64,000 nucleotides of DNA from Gnetum montanum (taxonomy: Eukaryota > Streptophyta > Gnetopsida > Gnetales > Gnetaceae), in assembly GCA_015680685.1 (NCBI GenBank), contig MNCI01018018.1, positions 385,863 to 449,862 of the forward strand, written 5' to 3'. The translations under genes and the position numbers were made by a program. Position 1 is the first letter of the stretch. Every line of letters starts with the position of its first letter. This document shows positions 11,111 through 23,049 of this stretch, piece by piece. Below the pieces are notes generated by a model. The model made no database searches, was not told the DNA's origin, and saw nothing but the letters and a program-made list of their open reading frames with translations.

Positions 11111-13373
11111 GAATGCCTCGACTGCATTTTGTAGCTCTTGGTAGTTATTAATTCTCCTAGCCAAGTTCTCGATAGTTAGTTGTTGATCAACAAATCGTGC
11201 CTTAAGATCTTCAAGTTCAACATTTACCACCGGAAGCATTTTCTTGGTGTCCTTATGATGCTTGAACTCAACCTTGTATAAGAGGTATGAGTTGGCCACT
11301 TTCTTCTCAAGTTCTGACCATAGCTATTTGGTAATCAACATGGCCAAATTTGCATAATAGAGATTGATAAGCTTCATGTACTCCATCATCTCCTCAATCT
11401 GTAAGTCCTTCATGTAGATTTCCACTTTGTTATAGGCATTTATCCCATCAACAATGGGTTGCCACAATTCTTTTCCTTGTTGGAGTTGTTGGAGGCTTTA
11501 TTCACTTTTACCTTTGCCAACTTGATGTGTTTTTCATTTACTTCCTTTTGTATACCAACTTATTCTCTGTAATGGTCCTTGACTCTCTCAAATTTGAGAT
11601 CCTTTAATTTACAGGTGACTACCTTGATCATAGTTTTCTGGTGAAGGGGATGAACCTCCTACATGGAGAGGTTTTATTTTTTTGCTACTAATCTCCTTAA
11701 TTTTGTGTTTGGTCTAGCTAGTTTCTCCTTAGTTGTTGCTTATGTGCATCGACATTCTACAGGCGATGGTTCTTTACAATCAATTACACGTTCTCCTGGT
11801 GGGTCTGATCTAAGGCATTTTGAATCTTATGCTGTGTGGCCTTTGCCAAGGATTAATAGAACATCGCTGTCTCCATTGTGCCTTCAACCCCTTTCAGTTT
11901 GACATGAAGCTATTCCATAGCTTTATCTCTTATTAGTGCTAGCTTGAGGAATGCAAGATTGGCAATCTGGGCTCTTAATTGAACAACTTTCGCAGCTAAG
12001 AATTCATTTAGCTTCTTGGCTATTTCAAGTTGCCCCTCTAATATGATGTTCTTGCCCCTTGCCTTAAGCAGCTTTGACTAGGTTGCTATAATATTATCTG
12101 GAAGGTCGAATACATCCGGAAGCAGTTGCCCAGTTTCCATTAGTCGGTCCGATAGTTCTTCATGTTGCGATGTGTTTATTCTATAGCTTATGGTCCTTGC
12201 GGACATCTACACATCTTTGACTATAGTGATGTTTGGTGCAGTTGCTATAGGTGGGTTAAGTGTTTCGGCAATTCGGTCAGCAATAACTTTTGTTGTTGTC
12301 TCCTATTTCTAGTGTTGCATCACCAAAATTGTTGCCCCCTCATCCTCCTCTAAGCACACCAAGAAGGTCACAACATTCTGATAGATTTGTAGGAGTGGCT
12401 GTTGTTCTACGAGATCTACTATGACCTCTTTAGAGCTCAGATTTGACCTCATAGGTAGCTGCATTCTTTGGGCTGAGAAGATGGATCCACCTCCACCCAT
12501 CAAACTAATTGTTTGGACCACCTCATTAAGGTTACTCATTTCTTCTATGTAGAAGAATGAGTCCCCACCACTCGTTGCTCTTGTTCAGTCAAGAGCCATT
12601 CTTTGTATTCTTACAACCGTTGGGCAGTTGCAGTAATGTTTAGCATAATTTTCTGAGTGGTAGGTGGAGGTGGTGGTCGTTGCTCCTCTTCTTGGATAAT
12701 CATGGTAGGTGTCTTATCCATCATCATTTCCACCTAGTTGGCAGCCAAAATAGTTTGAATAGTATCATTGGTATAACAGACTATTCCTCCCCTTTGACAG
12801 AGTTTCTTGATAAGGCATGGTAAGGGGAGTGCCTCCCTTCCATGTTCATTTTTTTAAAGCACTTATCCATCTCTAGATAGATCAATTGTGGAAGCTTGAT
12901 AGGGAATCTCCCACTCAGAGAAATGCATGATTAGGCAGAGAAGATGATGATTTTGGTTGGCCTCACTATGGGATTAAGGTGGAAGGCTGCAACTTATAGT
13001 GAATCCTCTCTACTGATGTGATCATGTCAAACTCCTTGTAGTTAATGTCGTAGCACCATTAAATCCATTCTTTCTTTATGTTGGGATCCACATGCAATAA
13101 TGGCCTACATTGAGTAGTGAAACACCGTGAAAATTATGAGTCGGCCTCAGGCAAAAATTCGGAATTCAAGTGAGAGAGCACATCAATTTTGTTCAAGGAC
13201 AAGTTTACGCTCTATTACGCACGGCAGCGTAATGAGCGTAATAAGCTCCAAAATAGTCAAAGGCCAGAGAAGCACAACAGTTCGCCACTTTTTCTCATAG
13301 CGCATGAATAACTTGTCTTTACACTCGTTACGCGGCGGTGCGTACCATTGCGTATGTCATCATTAAAGCTAGG

Positions 13374-13566
13374 CATTATTTACGCTTCATCACGCGCAGC
13401 TGCGTAGTGAGCGTAAGTTGCACATTATTTATGCTTCATCATGCACAGCTACGTAGTGAGCGTCAGTTGCACATTATTTATGCTTCATCACGCACAGCTG
13501 CGTAGTGAGCGTAAGTTACACATTATTTACGCTTTGTTACGCGCAGCTGCGTAGTGAGCGTAAGAC
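13374..13566 (+). repeat. 49-bp CpG-rich palindromic tandem repeat in solo LTR U3
   Basis: Three full 49-bp units (13374-13422, 13423-13471, 13472-13520) and a fourth partial unit start with cattattta. Each holds an imperfect palindrome of the form ttacgct...acgcgcagctgcgt...agcgtaa. Related single copies occur at 13209-13235, 13326-13355 and 13595-13635. Confidence 0.88.
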
Positions 13567-13635
13567 AATTTTGAGCCTGTTGTTTTTATACCGGATTACG
13601 CTCATACACGCAATGCAACGCGAATGAGTGTAATA

Positions 13636-13753
13636 NNNNNNNNNNNNNNNNNNNNNNNNNNNNNNNNNNNNNNNNNNNNNNNNNNNNNNNNNNNNNNNNN
13701 NNNNNNNNNNNNNNNNNNNNNNNNNNNNNNNNNNNNNNNNNNNNNNNNNNNNN
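13636..13753. other. Assembly gap (118 N)
   Basis: Run of N inside the solo LTR, directly after the palindromic repeat array, which probably defeated assembly. Confidence 0.99.
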
Positions 13754-15005
13754 CGGCCTATAAATACCTCAGTTGACAAAGATACAAAGGTTGGCAAATT
13801 AGAGAAGCAGAAGCATTTTTCTGAGCACCAGAGCATTTAGCACTTTGGAGCAGAGATACAGAGAATAGCGCTTTGGCAATTGCTGACATTATCACTTTAC
13901 ACCCGAGGCAGAGCACAGTTCTCTTTGAGCATCGGTGACAGGAGTAATCGTTCTGCTGAAAAGACTCTATCAATCAGAAACAATTGATCGGTAGACGTCA
14001 AAGCTTGGCCTGCCTTGCATCTCAGCTTTAGCCCACAAGGTAGATCGGACTTCTGCTTAGACCGTTTTGCTTGTTGTTTTGTGCTTGTTTCACATCCTGT
14101 AATCGGGGACTCCCCAGTGTAATTTCTCATGCAAAATACACATTTTTAAGTCAAAGCGCAGATCTTGAAGCTACGTGCTTCTCTTATGTCAACCTCCTTT
14201 TATCGTGTTTAGCATTATCACCGTTGCAATCCGGCTACATCGTTTTCCCCTTGTTTTACGACTCCTCGAACCAGATCGCTTGCTTTTTACGTAATTTTCA
14301 TTGTTTTTACTGACCCGTAAGTCCCTATCTGATCGACAAGACCGTTTAGGGCACCGCGGATTCGTTTTTCCAGCATAGCCCTCACGCGGATCCATGGCTA
14401 AAACTGTATATGCGGAATCTCGGTCGGTATTTCCAGCTGCCGACGTTTTCTGTCACTACAAGTAGGACCTTGATTTTCATCGTTGATCAAGGTTGCTTGT
14501 TGTTCTAGAATAGAAATGTTTCTCTCATGTACCACTCGATGGAAGTGATGATTGGCCACATGGGAGAGGCCTTTAGTTAGTCCTGCACTTCTCTTGGGGC
14601 ATGCTCCAAGAAAGAGCCAAAGTTTAACTCTTGAAGCACTGATTTTTGGACCTCTCTTGATTTGATTTAATTTAGGCAGGCGTCTATCAAGGTCACCTCA
14701 AGATTTGCTGGTTTTGTTGGCACATCATCTTGATGGAAGTGTTTTGTTGCTACTGCTCATTCTGCTATCTGTCTGATAGATTCCACCTTTGCCTCTTCCC
14801 TAAGAGGACCTGTGGCATGGGTTGTGAATGGTTCTTTTTGGGGTTGTTCTTGGCCTCTTCCCATTCTAGGCTATTTCTTCCTTGGTTCAAACAATCCTAC
14901 TTCCTACATGTGCTTCGCTTTTGGTGTCATATGCAATTACAACACATCCATGGATTAGTAGATATAACGTGCAACTCTAAGGTTTTGAATACCTTCCCTT
15001 GTTAG

Positions 15006-16849
15006 TTGGCTATACTTTGGCTAAGATTGGACCTTGGCAGATTGATTATTTTATTAATTATTAATTATAATTATTACTAGAGTTTTTTGAAAAGGTTTAA
15101 CTCTTGTAATTTGGTGTTTAATGGTTGATTTTGTAGTTAAACCTTTGTGGGAGTTAGAAAAATGGTGGAAATTTTTGTGTCAAAAATGGTACATTTGTGA
15201 CCCCCATGATGAAGAGCTTACCTTTTGTAGCTATAGGGTTGAAGAATGGAGTGATTTGGATAAACGGTTTGGAAGTTATGAGCTTTGGAAGGTTCTGGGC
15301 TATGAAAACTTGAAAAACTCCTTTAGCATTTATGAGAAATGGTAAAAATTTCTAAGTGGGGTTGCATATATATATACTATATTTTCTTTGCATCAATAAG
15401 GCCCTGTATATGAGGCCTCATATATAGGTCTACTTCGTTGATGGGGCCCATACGCCAAAATTTGAATATCTCAAAAAATATGAGGAACTTTTCAATGAAT
15501 TTGGGATCCATGGAATTCCAAAAAAGCGAAGAATACGATGAAATCATTGAAGAGGATCTTTGAAAGGTCAAAAATTAAAAAATTTGATGGAGAACATATT
15601 TAATGAACAAAATATGTAAAGGAGCACATGGTGTGATGTAGAAGATGGGCACATGAAAGATTTTGTTTGCAAGAATGCCTAAGGGTAAGATGCTTAATGA
15701 ATCCAACTAAGGGATATGCAAGTGGATCTTCCCCATAGCAAGCACATGCCTTGCCTTCCCTTGCATAACCTCAACTTAAGGAGTCCATGGACCCCATAGG
15801 TGATTAGTGGTTAATGAAAGTTAAGGACAAAAATCTAGAAGATTCTACCAAAGAAGTCAAATATGTTAAATCAAAAACATGGACACCAATAGTGAGGTGA
15901 GCTATGGTTAATAGAGACAAGTGATGGAGAAGATGGAATGGAATTCCGAATTGAGGTCATAAGAAGTCCCTTGTGGAGTTTGTGTTTAAAATGACCTTAG
16001 AAGATCCATCCTTAGTCTAGACCAAAATCAACCTCCTTCAGTGAATTTGGGTCACCACTCCAAGACCGATCCACCCCCTTGAGACACGAGAGTGCACCTT
16101 AATTAGAGGGGACATTTAGGCATGGGTAACATGTCTTTCTAGTCCCATAACTAGTGCTTGTAGCCCATTTATTTTTCTAAGGGACATGTTTTAAATTCCC
16201 ATAATTTCTTTTGTTTTTTTATGGGAACCACACCATGCACTCAAGCAAGTAAGAAGTTTAGGAAAACACTTAAGCACTCAAGCAAGTAGAAGAGTACAAA
16301 GAGTATTGGGTTCCCTTGAAGTCACATCCTATACAAACCTTTGAATCCTTCCCAATTCTAGAAACTACCAAGATCAACAATTTATTAAAATTTTATTTAA
16401 AGAAAGGGACATCAAACTTCCAAAACAAGGAAAATCATAGAGTTTGTAAATGGGTTGATTTCATGGACTCACTGCCTGTTCCATGAAAAAGAAACCATGA
16501 CTTAGCCATGGGTACAAAAATTCAAAAATAGAAACTAGAAATTAGTAAATAAAACATTAAGCACAAACCACTATTAGTAATAGCTACAACACCACTATGT
16601 CTTGTTGGCATAAAGCATGTTTATTAGCAAAAATTTGAAAATAACACTTAACAAAACAAAGTAAAATATATAATAAAGTGTAAAAATAATTAAGAAAAAT
16701 TCAAATGTACTAACGATGGTGTAAAACAAAACATGGTGTAAAAATAGAAAAGATTTTGAAAATAAAAAATTTGTAAAATAAATAACTTGCAAAATCAAAT
16801 AAAAAATGTGGAAAAAAAAAAGTAGAAAAATTGAGGAGCCATATGGATG
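15006..16849 (-). other. Element B 3' spacer between integrase and accessory ORF
   Basis: Mostly AT-rich non-coding DNA. On the minus strand it contains conserved block 1 (16310-16325), the GCATGGTGTGG block (about 16223-16240), the GACATGTTACCC block (16118-16160) and the GGGGAAGATCCACTT block (15721-15740), all shared with the other elements. The promoter-like site is listed separately. An unrecognised plus-strand ORF of 74 codons (15121-15345) has no support beyond being open. Confidence 0.65.
15365..15448 (-). promoter_or_regulatory. LTR-like internal promoter upstream of B accessory ORF
   Basis: Reading on the minus strand: GGGCCCCATCAACGAAGTAG, then CCTATATATGAGG at about 15427, then a second TATATATATA run at 15382-15366. 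The element's own LTR U3 carries GGCCCCATCAACGTAGTA, an almost identical motif, upstream of its TATA box. The site lies about 400 bp before the accessory ORF and in its sense. Promoter activity is inferred. Confidence 0.55.
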
Positions 16850-17960
16850 ATTAACACGAATGGCCATATCCTTGACAATTGAGTTGGAAGGAGGAGATCT
16901 GAAAAATTGAGCATGGTTCTCCATCCATTGAGGTATTCGTTGCATTGGCTTACTTGGTTTCATGGAAAAGCTTGTTGGATTTTGACTAACTACTTTTTAT
17001 TTGGGCTCTCAGGTTTATATATGGCCATGACCCTAGAGGGAAAGGTTTCATCAATTATATAAGGTCCCTCCCACAACATTTGGAAGTTTTTTTTTTTGGG
17101 GTACATGTGTGGGGTTTTAGTAGAGAACCTTATCTCCCAGTTGAAATTTCACTTTCCATATTCTAAGGTCATGTCGTTGTTTGTTGAATGCCTTGTGCAC
17201 TTCATTCAAAGATAGGGTCACTAATCATTTGTCATCTAGCACGTTGAGGTTGATCAATCTTTCCTTTTGTGCTAGACTTAGGTCAAGGTTTAGTTCATAG
17301 ACTGTTGAGAGTGTATGGAGCTTGGATTGAATTTGGAGTGTTAGAAGTTTTTTATACACTAACTCATAGGGAGAGTAGCCAATAGGGAGTTTCCATGTTG
17401 AGCGATAGGCCCAAAGACCATCGTTGAGTTTTGTGCTCTAATCTCTCCTATATTTTCTTATGGCCCTTGTTAGGATCTTTGTAATCTCCTTGTTGGTTAC
17501 CTCTACTTGACTATTGGCTTGGGGATGATAGGGTGTTGTTAATTTATGTTCAACCCCCAAGTGTTGCATAAGTTTTCAAAAAGTTGCACCTATAAAATGA
17601 GTTCCATTGTTAAAAATTAGTGCACGTGGCATCCCAAACCTGTTTATAATATGTTTTTTTATAAATCTAGTAGTAGTAGATGATGTACAATCAATGATGG
17701 CTACTACTTTTGTCCATTTGGTGCAGTAGTTAACTACTATGATAATATACACCTTTCCATTGGACATGGGTGTGATTGAATCCATGAAGTCAATGCCTCA
17801 TATGTCAAAGGACTTTAGTGGTTGAATCCACTATTGAGGATCCTCCATTTGAGTAGTCATCCCACCATCTCATTGATAGTGATTACAAGATCAAACAAAT
17901 TGGTGGGCATCCCTAAGGATTGTAGGCTAATAGTATCCTACTATCAGGATTTTTATGACT
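16850..17960 (-). pseudogene. Element B integrase, pseudogene
   Basis: Minus-strand core 'GIDFMDSITPMSNGK...IVVNYCTKW' and 'NRFGMPRALIFNNGTHF' at 17785-17576: the Asp preceding N-G is Asn, so the second catalytic acidic residue is lost. The downstream part (17560-16925) holds the 'QANSQVEV' region, where the expected catalytic-Glu segment is mutated and broken by stops, 'YSPYELVYKKL' and the C-terminal 'LWEGPYLI' region. The tail 'RSPPSNSIV' is at about 16900. Non-functional. Confidence 0.8.
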
Positions 17961-19560
17961 ATGTACCTCCTTGCATAGTGGCCTTCGTAAGGGCCTTCAT
18001 GAGCACTTTGGAGAATGTGTAGTTGATTTGTATCAGGGTCAAACCAACAAACCAGGCCATTGATGCATATCTTGTAAAGGTATCCGTTAATTTCCATGAA
18101 GTACTTTGCCCAACGAAGAAACTGTTGTTTCTTCCTAAAGTCCAGATCTTGTGCATCTTCTAAGTGAGAAGGTAAGTGAGGATGCCATCATATCATTTTG
18201 ATTCAGTGGGTACTTGGTCATTTATTGCTTCTATAAAGAGGAGTTCATCAAGAAATTGATCAGAGAGCAGACTCTCCTACTCTTTATTATCCCATTTTAA
18301 TCAAGAGAGGTGATTAGTGACCATGTTCTTAGTTCCATTCTGATCTACCATTGTGAGATCGAATTCTTGCAAGCTCACAAGCCATCATATGATATAGGGG
18401 CTCACCATTGGCTTATTCATTAGGAAGCGGTTGGCACTATGATCTATGTGCACAAATACTTTATAGCCAAGCACATAGTGCATGAACTTTTCGAGAGTGT
18501 ACACCATCATCATTAGTTCTTTCTTAGTTGTGCTGTAATTTAACTATGCACCCATAATGCTTCAACTTGCGTAGTGGATGTAATATGGACGTTTCTTGTT
18601 GTCCAGTTGCATAAGCATGACTCCCAAGGCATAATTAGATGCATCAGTCAATATGTGAAATGGTCTAGACCAATCTGGTACCTGTAGAATTAGAGTTTTT
18701 ACAAGTTTCTCCTTTAGCTGTTGGAATGCATGTTCGCACTCCTTGGTTCAAATGAATAGAGCATATTTCTTTGTAAGATCGAAAAACAACTTTTCAATCT
18801 TAGAAAAATTCTCTATGAATTTCTAGTAGTAGCCAGTGTGTCCAAGGAATGAACAGACATCTTTGACTGTCTCTGGTTGGCGTGTGATTCCTTGGATGAC
18901 CCTTATCTTTTCAAGGTCAACATCAATCGCTTCTTGTGAAATTTGGTGCCTCAATACTATGCGTTCCTAGACCATTAGATGGCTTTTCTACCAATTGAGC
19001 CTAAGTTTTATTTTAACACATCTTTTTAATACCTTCTCAAGGTGATCCAGAGGTTGCTCAAATGTAGCTCCATAGGTAGAGAAGTCATCCATGAAGACTT
19101 CTTCACCACTACCAATTTTCTATTGAAAAATAATAAGGACCACTCGTTGAAATGTTGTAGGGGCATTGCATAGACTAAAAAAACATCTTGAAATATGTGA
19201 AAGTCCCCTAGGGACTCATGAATGTTGTTTTGGCCTAATCTTCTAGTGCAATTTGGATTTGGTTATAGTCACTATAATCATCTAAGAAGCTATAATAGTA
19301 ACGTTTGGATATAGTGTCCAACACTTGGTCCATAAATGGTAATGGAAAATGATTTTTAAATGTTTCCATATTCAATAACTTAAAGTTGATGCAGAGCTGC
19401 CACTTGCCACCTTTCTTTGGCATAATTACAAATGGACTAACCCACTCACTATCCTTGATGGGATAGATGAACCTTGCCTTAAGGAGTTATTCTATTTCCT
19501 CTTTGAAAATTTGCTTCAATTTGGGATTCAACCACTATTATGGCTACTTTCTTAGCTTCA
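17961..19560 (-). pseudogene. Element B RT-RNase H, pseudogene
   Basis: On the minus strand: RT start near 19560-19440, 'MPKKGGKWQLCINFKLLNMETFKN' region at 19423-19350, 'YSFLDDYSDYNQIQIALED' at 19290-19235, and the active site E-V-F-M-D-D-F at 19104-19081. Then follow 'FLGHTGY' and the RNase H domain (about 18760-18290) with 'MNKPMVSPYII'. The linker to integrase includes 'YTFSKVLMKALTKA' (about 18010-17965). Stops and frameshifts are scattered throughout. Confidence 0.85.
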
Positions 19561-20417
19561 TGGTAGGGTTGGTGTAAATGTAATGCTAGCATATCCTTGG
19601 ATCAATGTTAGTTAGCTCAGGATATGATCAGGCAAAGGTTGTTGGCCATTTGTTGACTACCTGCAACAACTTGTCTTTTTGTTTAGAAGTAAGATTTGCA
19701 TTGATGATGACCGACTTGCCATTGTTTAAAAATGCATATTCCATGTTGGCTAGTAGAGTTTTTAACTCTAGGGGCTCCTACTTGAAATTATCAGGGATTT
19801 TCAACTCTCCCCAATAGGTATCATCATCTTCATCATCGGAGAGTTGGTGATGAACTTGCTCAAGTTCATCCATGCCTTTGAGATAGGCACATGTTAGGCT
19901 CTTAGTTGGTTCCATGCATAATGTGTTGCTATTTGAGTTAGCTGTCAGCCATTGGGTGTCCTCCTATTTTTTGGCTACTGCATACAAGCACCTTTGAATA
20001 TCTTTATTTTGTGTACATTGATTACATGCTTCAATGCTTGTACTTTTAATGGACCAAATTTTCTACATGCAATTGCACCTGTTATCATTGTACGTTATGC
20101 ATGAAACATGTTTCTTATTTAGTTGGTTAAATTAATTTTCCTTGGAGATTTCTAAGGAGAGGTCCCTTATACCCATTTGTGCATCAACTGTGCTTAACCA
20201 AGCCCTTCCCATAATAATGGGAAAAATGTCTTTGCAGTTCTCTACCTTGATCACCAGAAAATCAGTAGGATAGGACCATCCACAAATTGTGGTCACAATG
20301 TCCTTCACTAATCCTAAAGGAATAGTGATTGATTGGTCTACCAATTCCAAATAGATGTTGCCCTTCTTGAGAGGAGGTAGGTTCGAAGCTTTATACATAT
20401 CATGAAAGATTAGATTG
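19561..20417 (-). pseudogene. Element B protease (3' part) and linker, split by element D
   Basis: 'SGVNLIFHDMYKASNLPPLKKGNI' region and 'PTDFLVIKVENCKDIFPIIMGRAWLSTVDA' at 20417-20132 (minus) follow the retropepsin layout of A, D and E. The domain breaks at exactly 20417/20423 inside the G-V-N motif. The N-terminal half, with the catalytic triad, is at 33266 onward. The reading continues through the linker with several stops. Confidence 0.85.
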
Positions 20418-20422
20418 ACACC

Positions 20423-21286
20423 TGATGAGTGATGAGGTATCCCTATGCTCAACCATATGAATACAAGTGTCCACGCATGATCTAGTTGAATTCCAAGGAC
20501 TAAGTGCCTATGCATCTTTGTGGAATAAGAATGGGTTGATTAATTGTTATCTTCCCAAGCTTACTTGCATGTCATGATTGTATGGTTAAGTAAACTTGAG
20601 GCATATGATTTTTATACTTTTTATGTGTTTTTATTGTCTTGGTACTAATAAGGGAGGAGAGAGATAACTAAGTAACTAGTTTAATTTAACTATTGATTAA
20701 CTAGGCTTTAATTAATCCTAACACCCATATCCGTTCTCACTTTCCGTACACATCCTGAACCAATGCAACACTACTAGGATTACCAAGCACTAGTCGTTAC
20801 TGGGTTACCAATTATTACACGCATGCTCGAAGTGATCGTACTAAGTGTGCTTACTTAGGAGAGTTATAGGGTGAGAGGGAGAGAGAGGGAGAGAGAGAGA
20901 AAGAACATTAATTAACTAAGGAAAACATTAAATAATTAGAAATAATATTAATTACTCTATTCTAAATGCTGCAAGGTTTATCACAAAGTTCATCTTTATT
21001 GCTGTACACAAGGTGTGCTTAAGTACACAATGCTCGAATAAAGATCTGTTCACTTTATGACTTCTACTATGGACACACAGAAATAATTCTAACTCTAAGA
21101 GGGAGAAAATGCAAGAGTTTGGGTAGGGAACAAAAATTAACTATGCAAGCCAAGTGCACCTACCTCTTCTTTATAGGCAATGAGGCAGGACATGATATTG
21201 GGTATCTAACATTGCATGGCAAGCTTCGATATTGCGGACACGATATCGCAAATTCGATATCATGGCCTTGAGATCACAGTTCATCA
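20423..21286 (-). repeat. Element D 3' LTR (864 bp)
   Basis: Plus coordinates begin TGATGAGTG and end AGTTCATCA, followed by the complemented polypurine tract. U3 (right side) has repeated gatatc/gatattg motifs at 21190-21285, and the TATA context 'ctttataggc' lies at about 21170. It contains a (GA)n tract at 20869-20911. Pairs with 32385-33260. Confidence 0.92.
20869..20911. repeat. (GA)n microsatellite in D 3' LTR
   Basis: Interrupted GA/GGGA run of about 43 bp. The same site in the partner LTR (32823-32878) is longer by about 12 bp, which accounts for the LTR length difference of 864 versus 876 bp. Confidence 0.9.
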
Positions 21287-21295
21287 TACCCCCAT
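21287..21295 (-). promoter_or_regulatory. Element D polypurine tract
   Basis: Minus-strand ATGGGGGTA directly 5' of the 3' LTR, identical to elements A, C, E and F. Confidence 0.8.
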
Positions 21296-23049
21296 GACTA
21301 AATGAAAACATGTCCTTGAGTTCCTTACAAAATATTGGAAAGGTATGGGATTATTGACTGAATGACAAGTAGTAGTGAAATAGGATGGTAGGCTCTAAGT
21401 GCCCAGTGAACAGATTATCAAAACATTACAACATTGGTGTTCATACCCATGGTGGTGAACACTGTACATAAGTGGCATCCACACCTTCATTTAATAGCTT
21501 GAAGAGAAAGGGAGAGAGAAAGAGAAAAAGAAAAATGAGGTGCTTTGCTGTTGATGCTGAGATTGCGCATTCCATTGTTTATCCATAACTAGGCAATCAG
21601 ACTTGTTCTTGGCATAAATGCTCCAGCTCTAGTCCATCCCAAGTGCTTTCTCCTACCCCAGTCCATTGTTCGTGCAATTGCCATCTGCACACACAACAGA
21701 GTCACGAATGAGCAATGATAAGTAAACCATAATGTAGGAGAGACCTTGCCTTGATATAAAACAAATTGGCTAGGTTGTGGTTATGGCAGAAATTGGGTTA
21801 GAGGTTTATTACGGATAACTACCCAAGGTGTAGGGGTTAGGGAAGTAGTAGAATGGAGAAATTGAAAAATTTATGCTAGGGCCCCCACGATTAAGAGCAA
21901 ACCTCCAGTAGCAATAAGATGGAAAAAAATATAAGGAACAAGAAAGATGGAAAAAATAACAATGGAAACGCCAATAAAGTGGATGTCAAAGATGGGGGTG
22001 AAATGAAAAATAATTAATTGCAGAGAATGTTTAAGAAAAAGAACTTAACAATTGCACCAAAAAGGAATGTCAATGGGTCCTCCCCAAAGCAGGCTCATGC
22101 CCTTTATGCCCTGACAAACCCACAAACCAAAGAGTTTGTAGGCTCTAGGAATGTCATTTGGAAGCAAGAGTTAAAAAACTTACCCATAAGAGTTTACCAA
22201 GGAAAAACAATGCATCAACCAAGATATGGACTAACGATAAAACCAGTAATGAGGTTGAAAATGAAAAGAAAGATGGAGAGAAGAAATGGAATGGAATCCC
22301 AAGAGCAAGGTTGTGTAAAGTATGTCATGGTTAATGTGACTGAGGAGAACAGATTCCAAATTTGGACTCAAACCAACCACATTCAGTGACCTTGCATCAA
22401 TACACTTGGCTAATCTATCCCCTTGAAGCAACAAGAATGCTTTCCCAAAGAGTCACCACCATTCCAAGGAAAGTGAGATGGAGAAGCAGGAAGCGAGAAA
22501 GGGCCTTAGTTAGAGGGAACCTTTAGGCATGGGTAACATGTCTTTCCAGTGTCATAACTAGTGCTTATAGCCCATATTGCTCTACTATTTCTAAGGGGTG
22601 TTCTTTGAATTTTCACTTTTTTTGTGTGTGAGAACCACACCATGCAAAGAATTATTTTTATTCACTTAGCTTCCTGATATTTAATTGATGGCAGAATGGT
22701 GAAAAAACCAAGAAAAAACATCCAAGCACCAAAAAGAATGGCCAGCATAAATGCCTCGAATCCCCTTGAAGTCACACCCTTTCAGCCATTGAGTCTTTCC
22801 TTTAGTTTGAAAAATACTAAGCCACCAATTTATTAAGAAGTTGATTAGAAAAAAGGGACTGTACAGTTCCAAGCCAAGGGAAACCACAAAGTTGAATTGG
22901 ATTAATGGACAACGTGGACTCATTGCCTGTTTTATCAAAAGAACCATATCATAATATCAGCATCATAATTCAGTGGTAAAAACCAAACATTAGCAATCAA
23001 TAGTATATAATTCAATCTACCATCAGGAGCGCTTATTGTATGATGAATG
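21296..23049 (-). other. Element D 3' non-coding region
   Basis: No coding sequence seen. On the minus strand it holds block 4 (GCTTTGGGGAGGACCCATTG, 22090-22071), block 3 (CACTGGAAAGACATGTTACC, about 22551-22526), block 2 (GCATGGTGTGGTTCTC, about 22647-22631) and block 1 (GTGACTTCAAGGGGATTCG, 22775-22757), in the same order as in element A. Confidence 0.7.

Larger units (their letters stand above)
13118..14460 (+). mobile_element. Solo LTR of an unrelated retrotransposon
   Basis: Begins TGAAACACCGTG, ends TGTCACTACA, and is flanked by a perfect 5-bp duplication agtag (13113-13117 and 14461-14465). The host aORF sequence resumes on the other side. CCTATAAATACC at 13756-13767 gives plus orientation, with U3 upstream and R/U5 downstream. 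It is richer in GC and CpG than its surroundings and shares no motifs with the TGATGA LTRs. There are no internal domains, so a solo LTR left by LTR-LTR recombination is the simplest reading. A 118-bp N gap (13636-13753) lies just upstream of the TATA box. Confidence 0.85.
10480..15005 (-). pseudogene. Element B accessory ORF (aORF), pseudogene split by a solo LTR
   Basis: An additional reading frame between pol and the 3' LTR, homologous to those at 36500-39290, 42450-45290 and 54870-57145. Recognisable parts in coding order: an N-terminal domain with 'LPLPCLIKKLCQ' (12840-12784), resembling the 'FPSLI..LC..AG' motif of the putative plant transposon protein domain found in some plant LTR elements; a central 'EGATILVMQH' motif (12350-12312); an Ala/Lys/Glu-rich coiled-coil-like tail including MANSYLLYK (11299-11093); and a C-terminal 'WIVNDP' motif. 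Many stops. A 1.34-kb solo LTR interrupts the N-terminal domain, and the C-terminal 300 bp are duplicated in tandem. Function unknown. Confidence 0.7.

Noticed and set aside
13374-13566. Possible CRISPR-like array
   Set aside because: Units are directly tandem with no spacers, palindromic, and lie in a plant LTR; the window is eukaryotic.
13537-13836. ORF spanning the N gap on the minus strand (also 26605-26922, 26689-26934, 40548-40826)
   Set aside because: Open only because unknown bases hide stops; the flanking residues match no protein.
15121-15345. 74-codon Trp-rich plus-strand ORF in the B spacer
   Set aside because: Antisense to element B, not present in C or E spacers, no recognisable domain.
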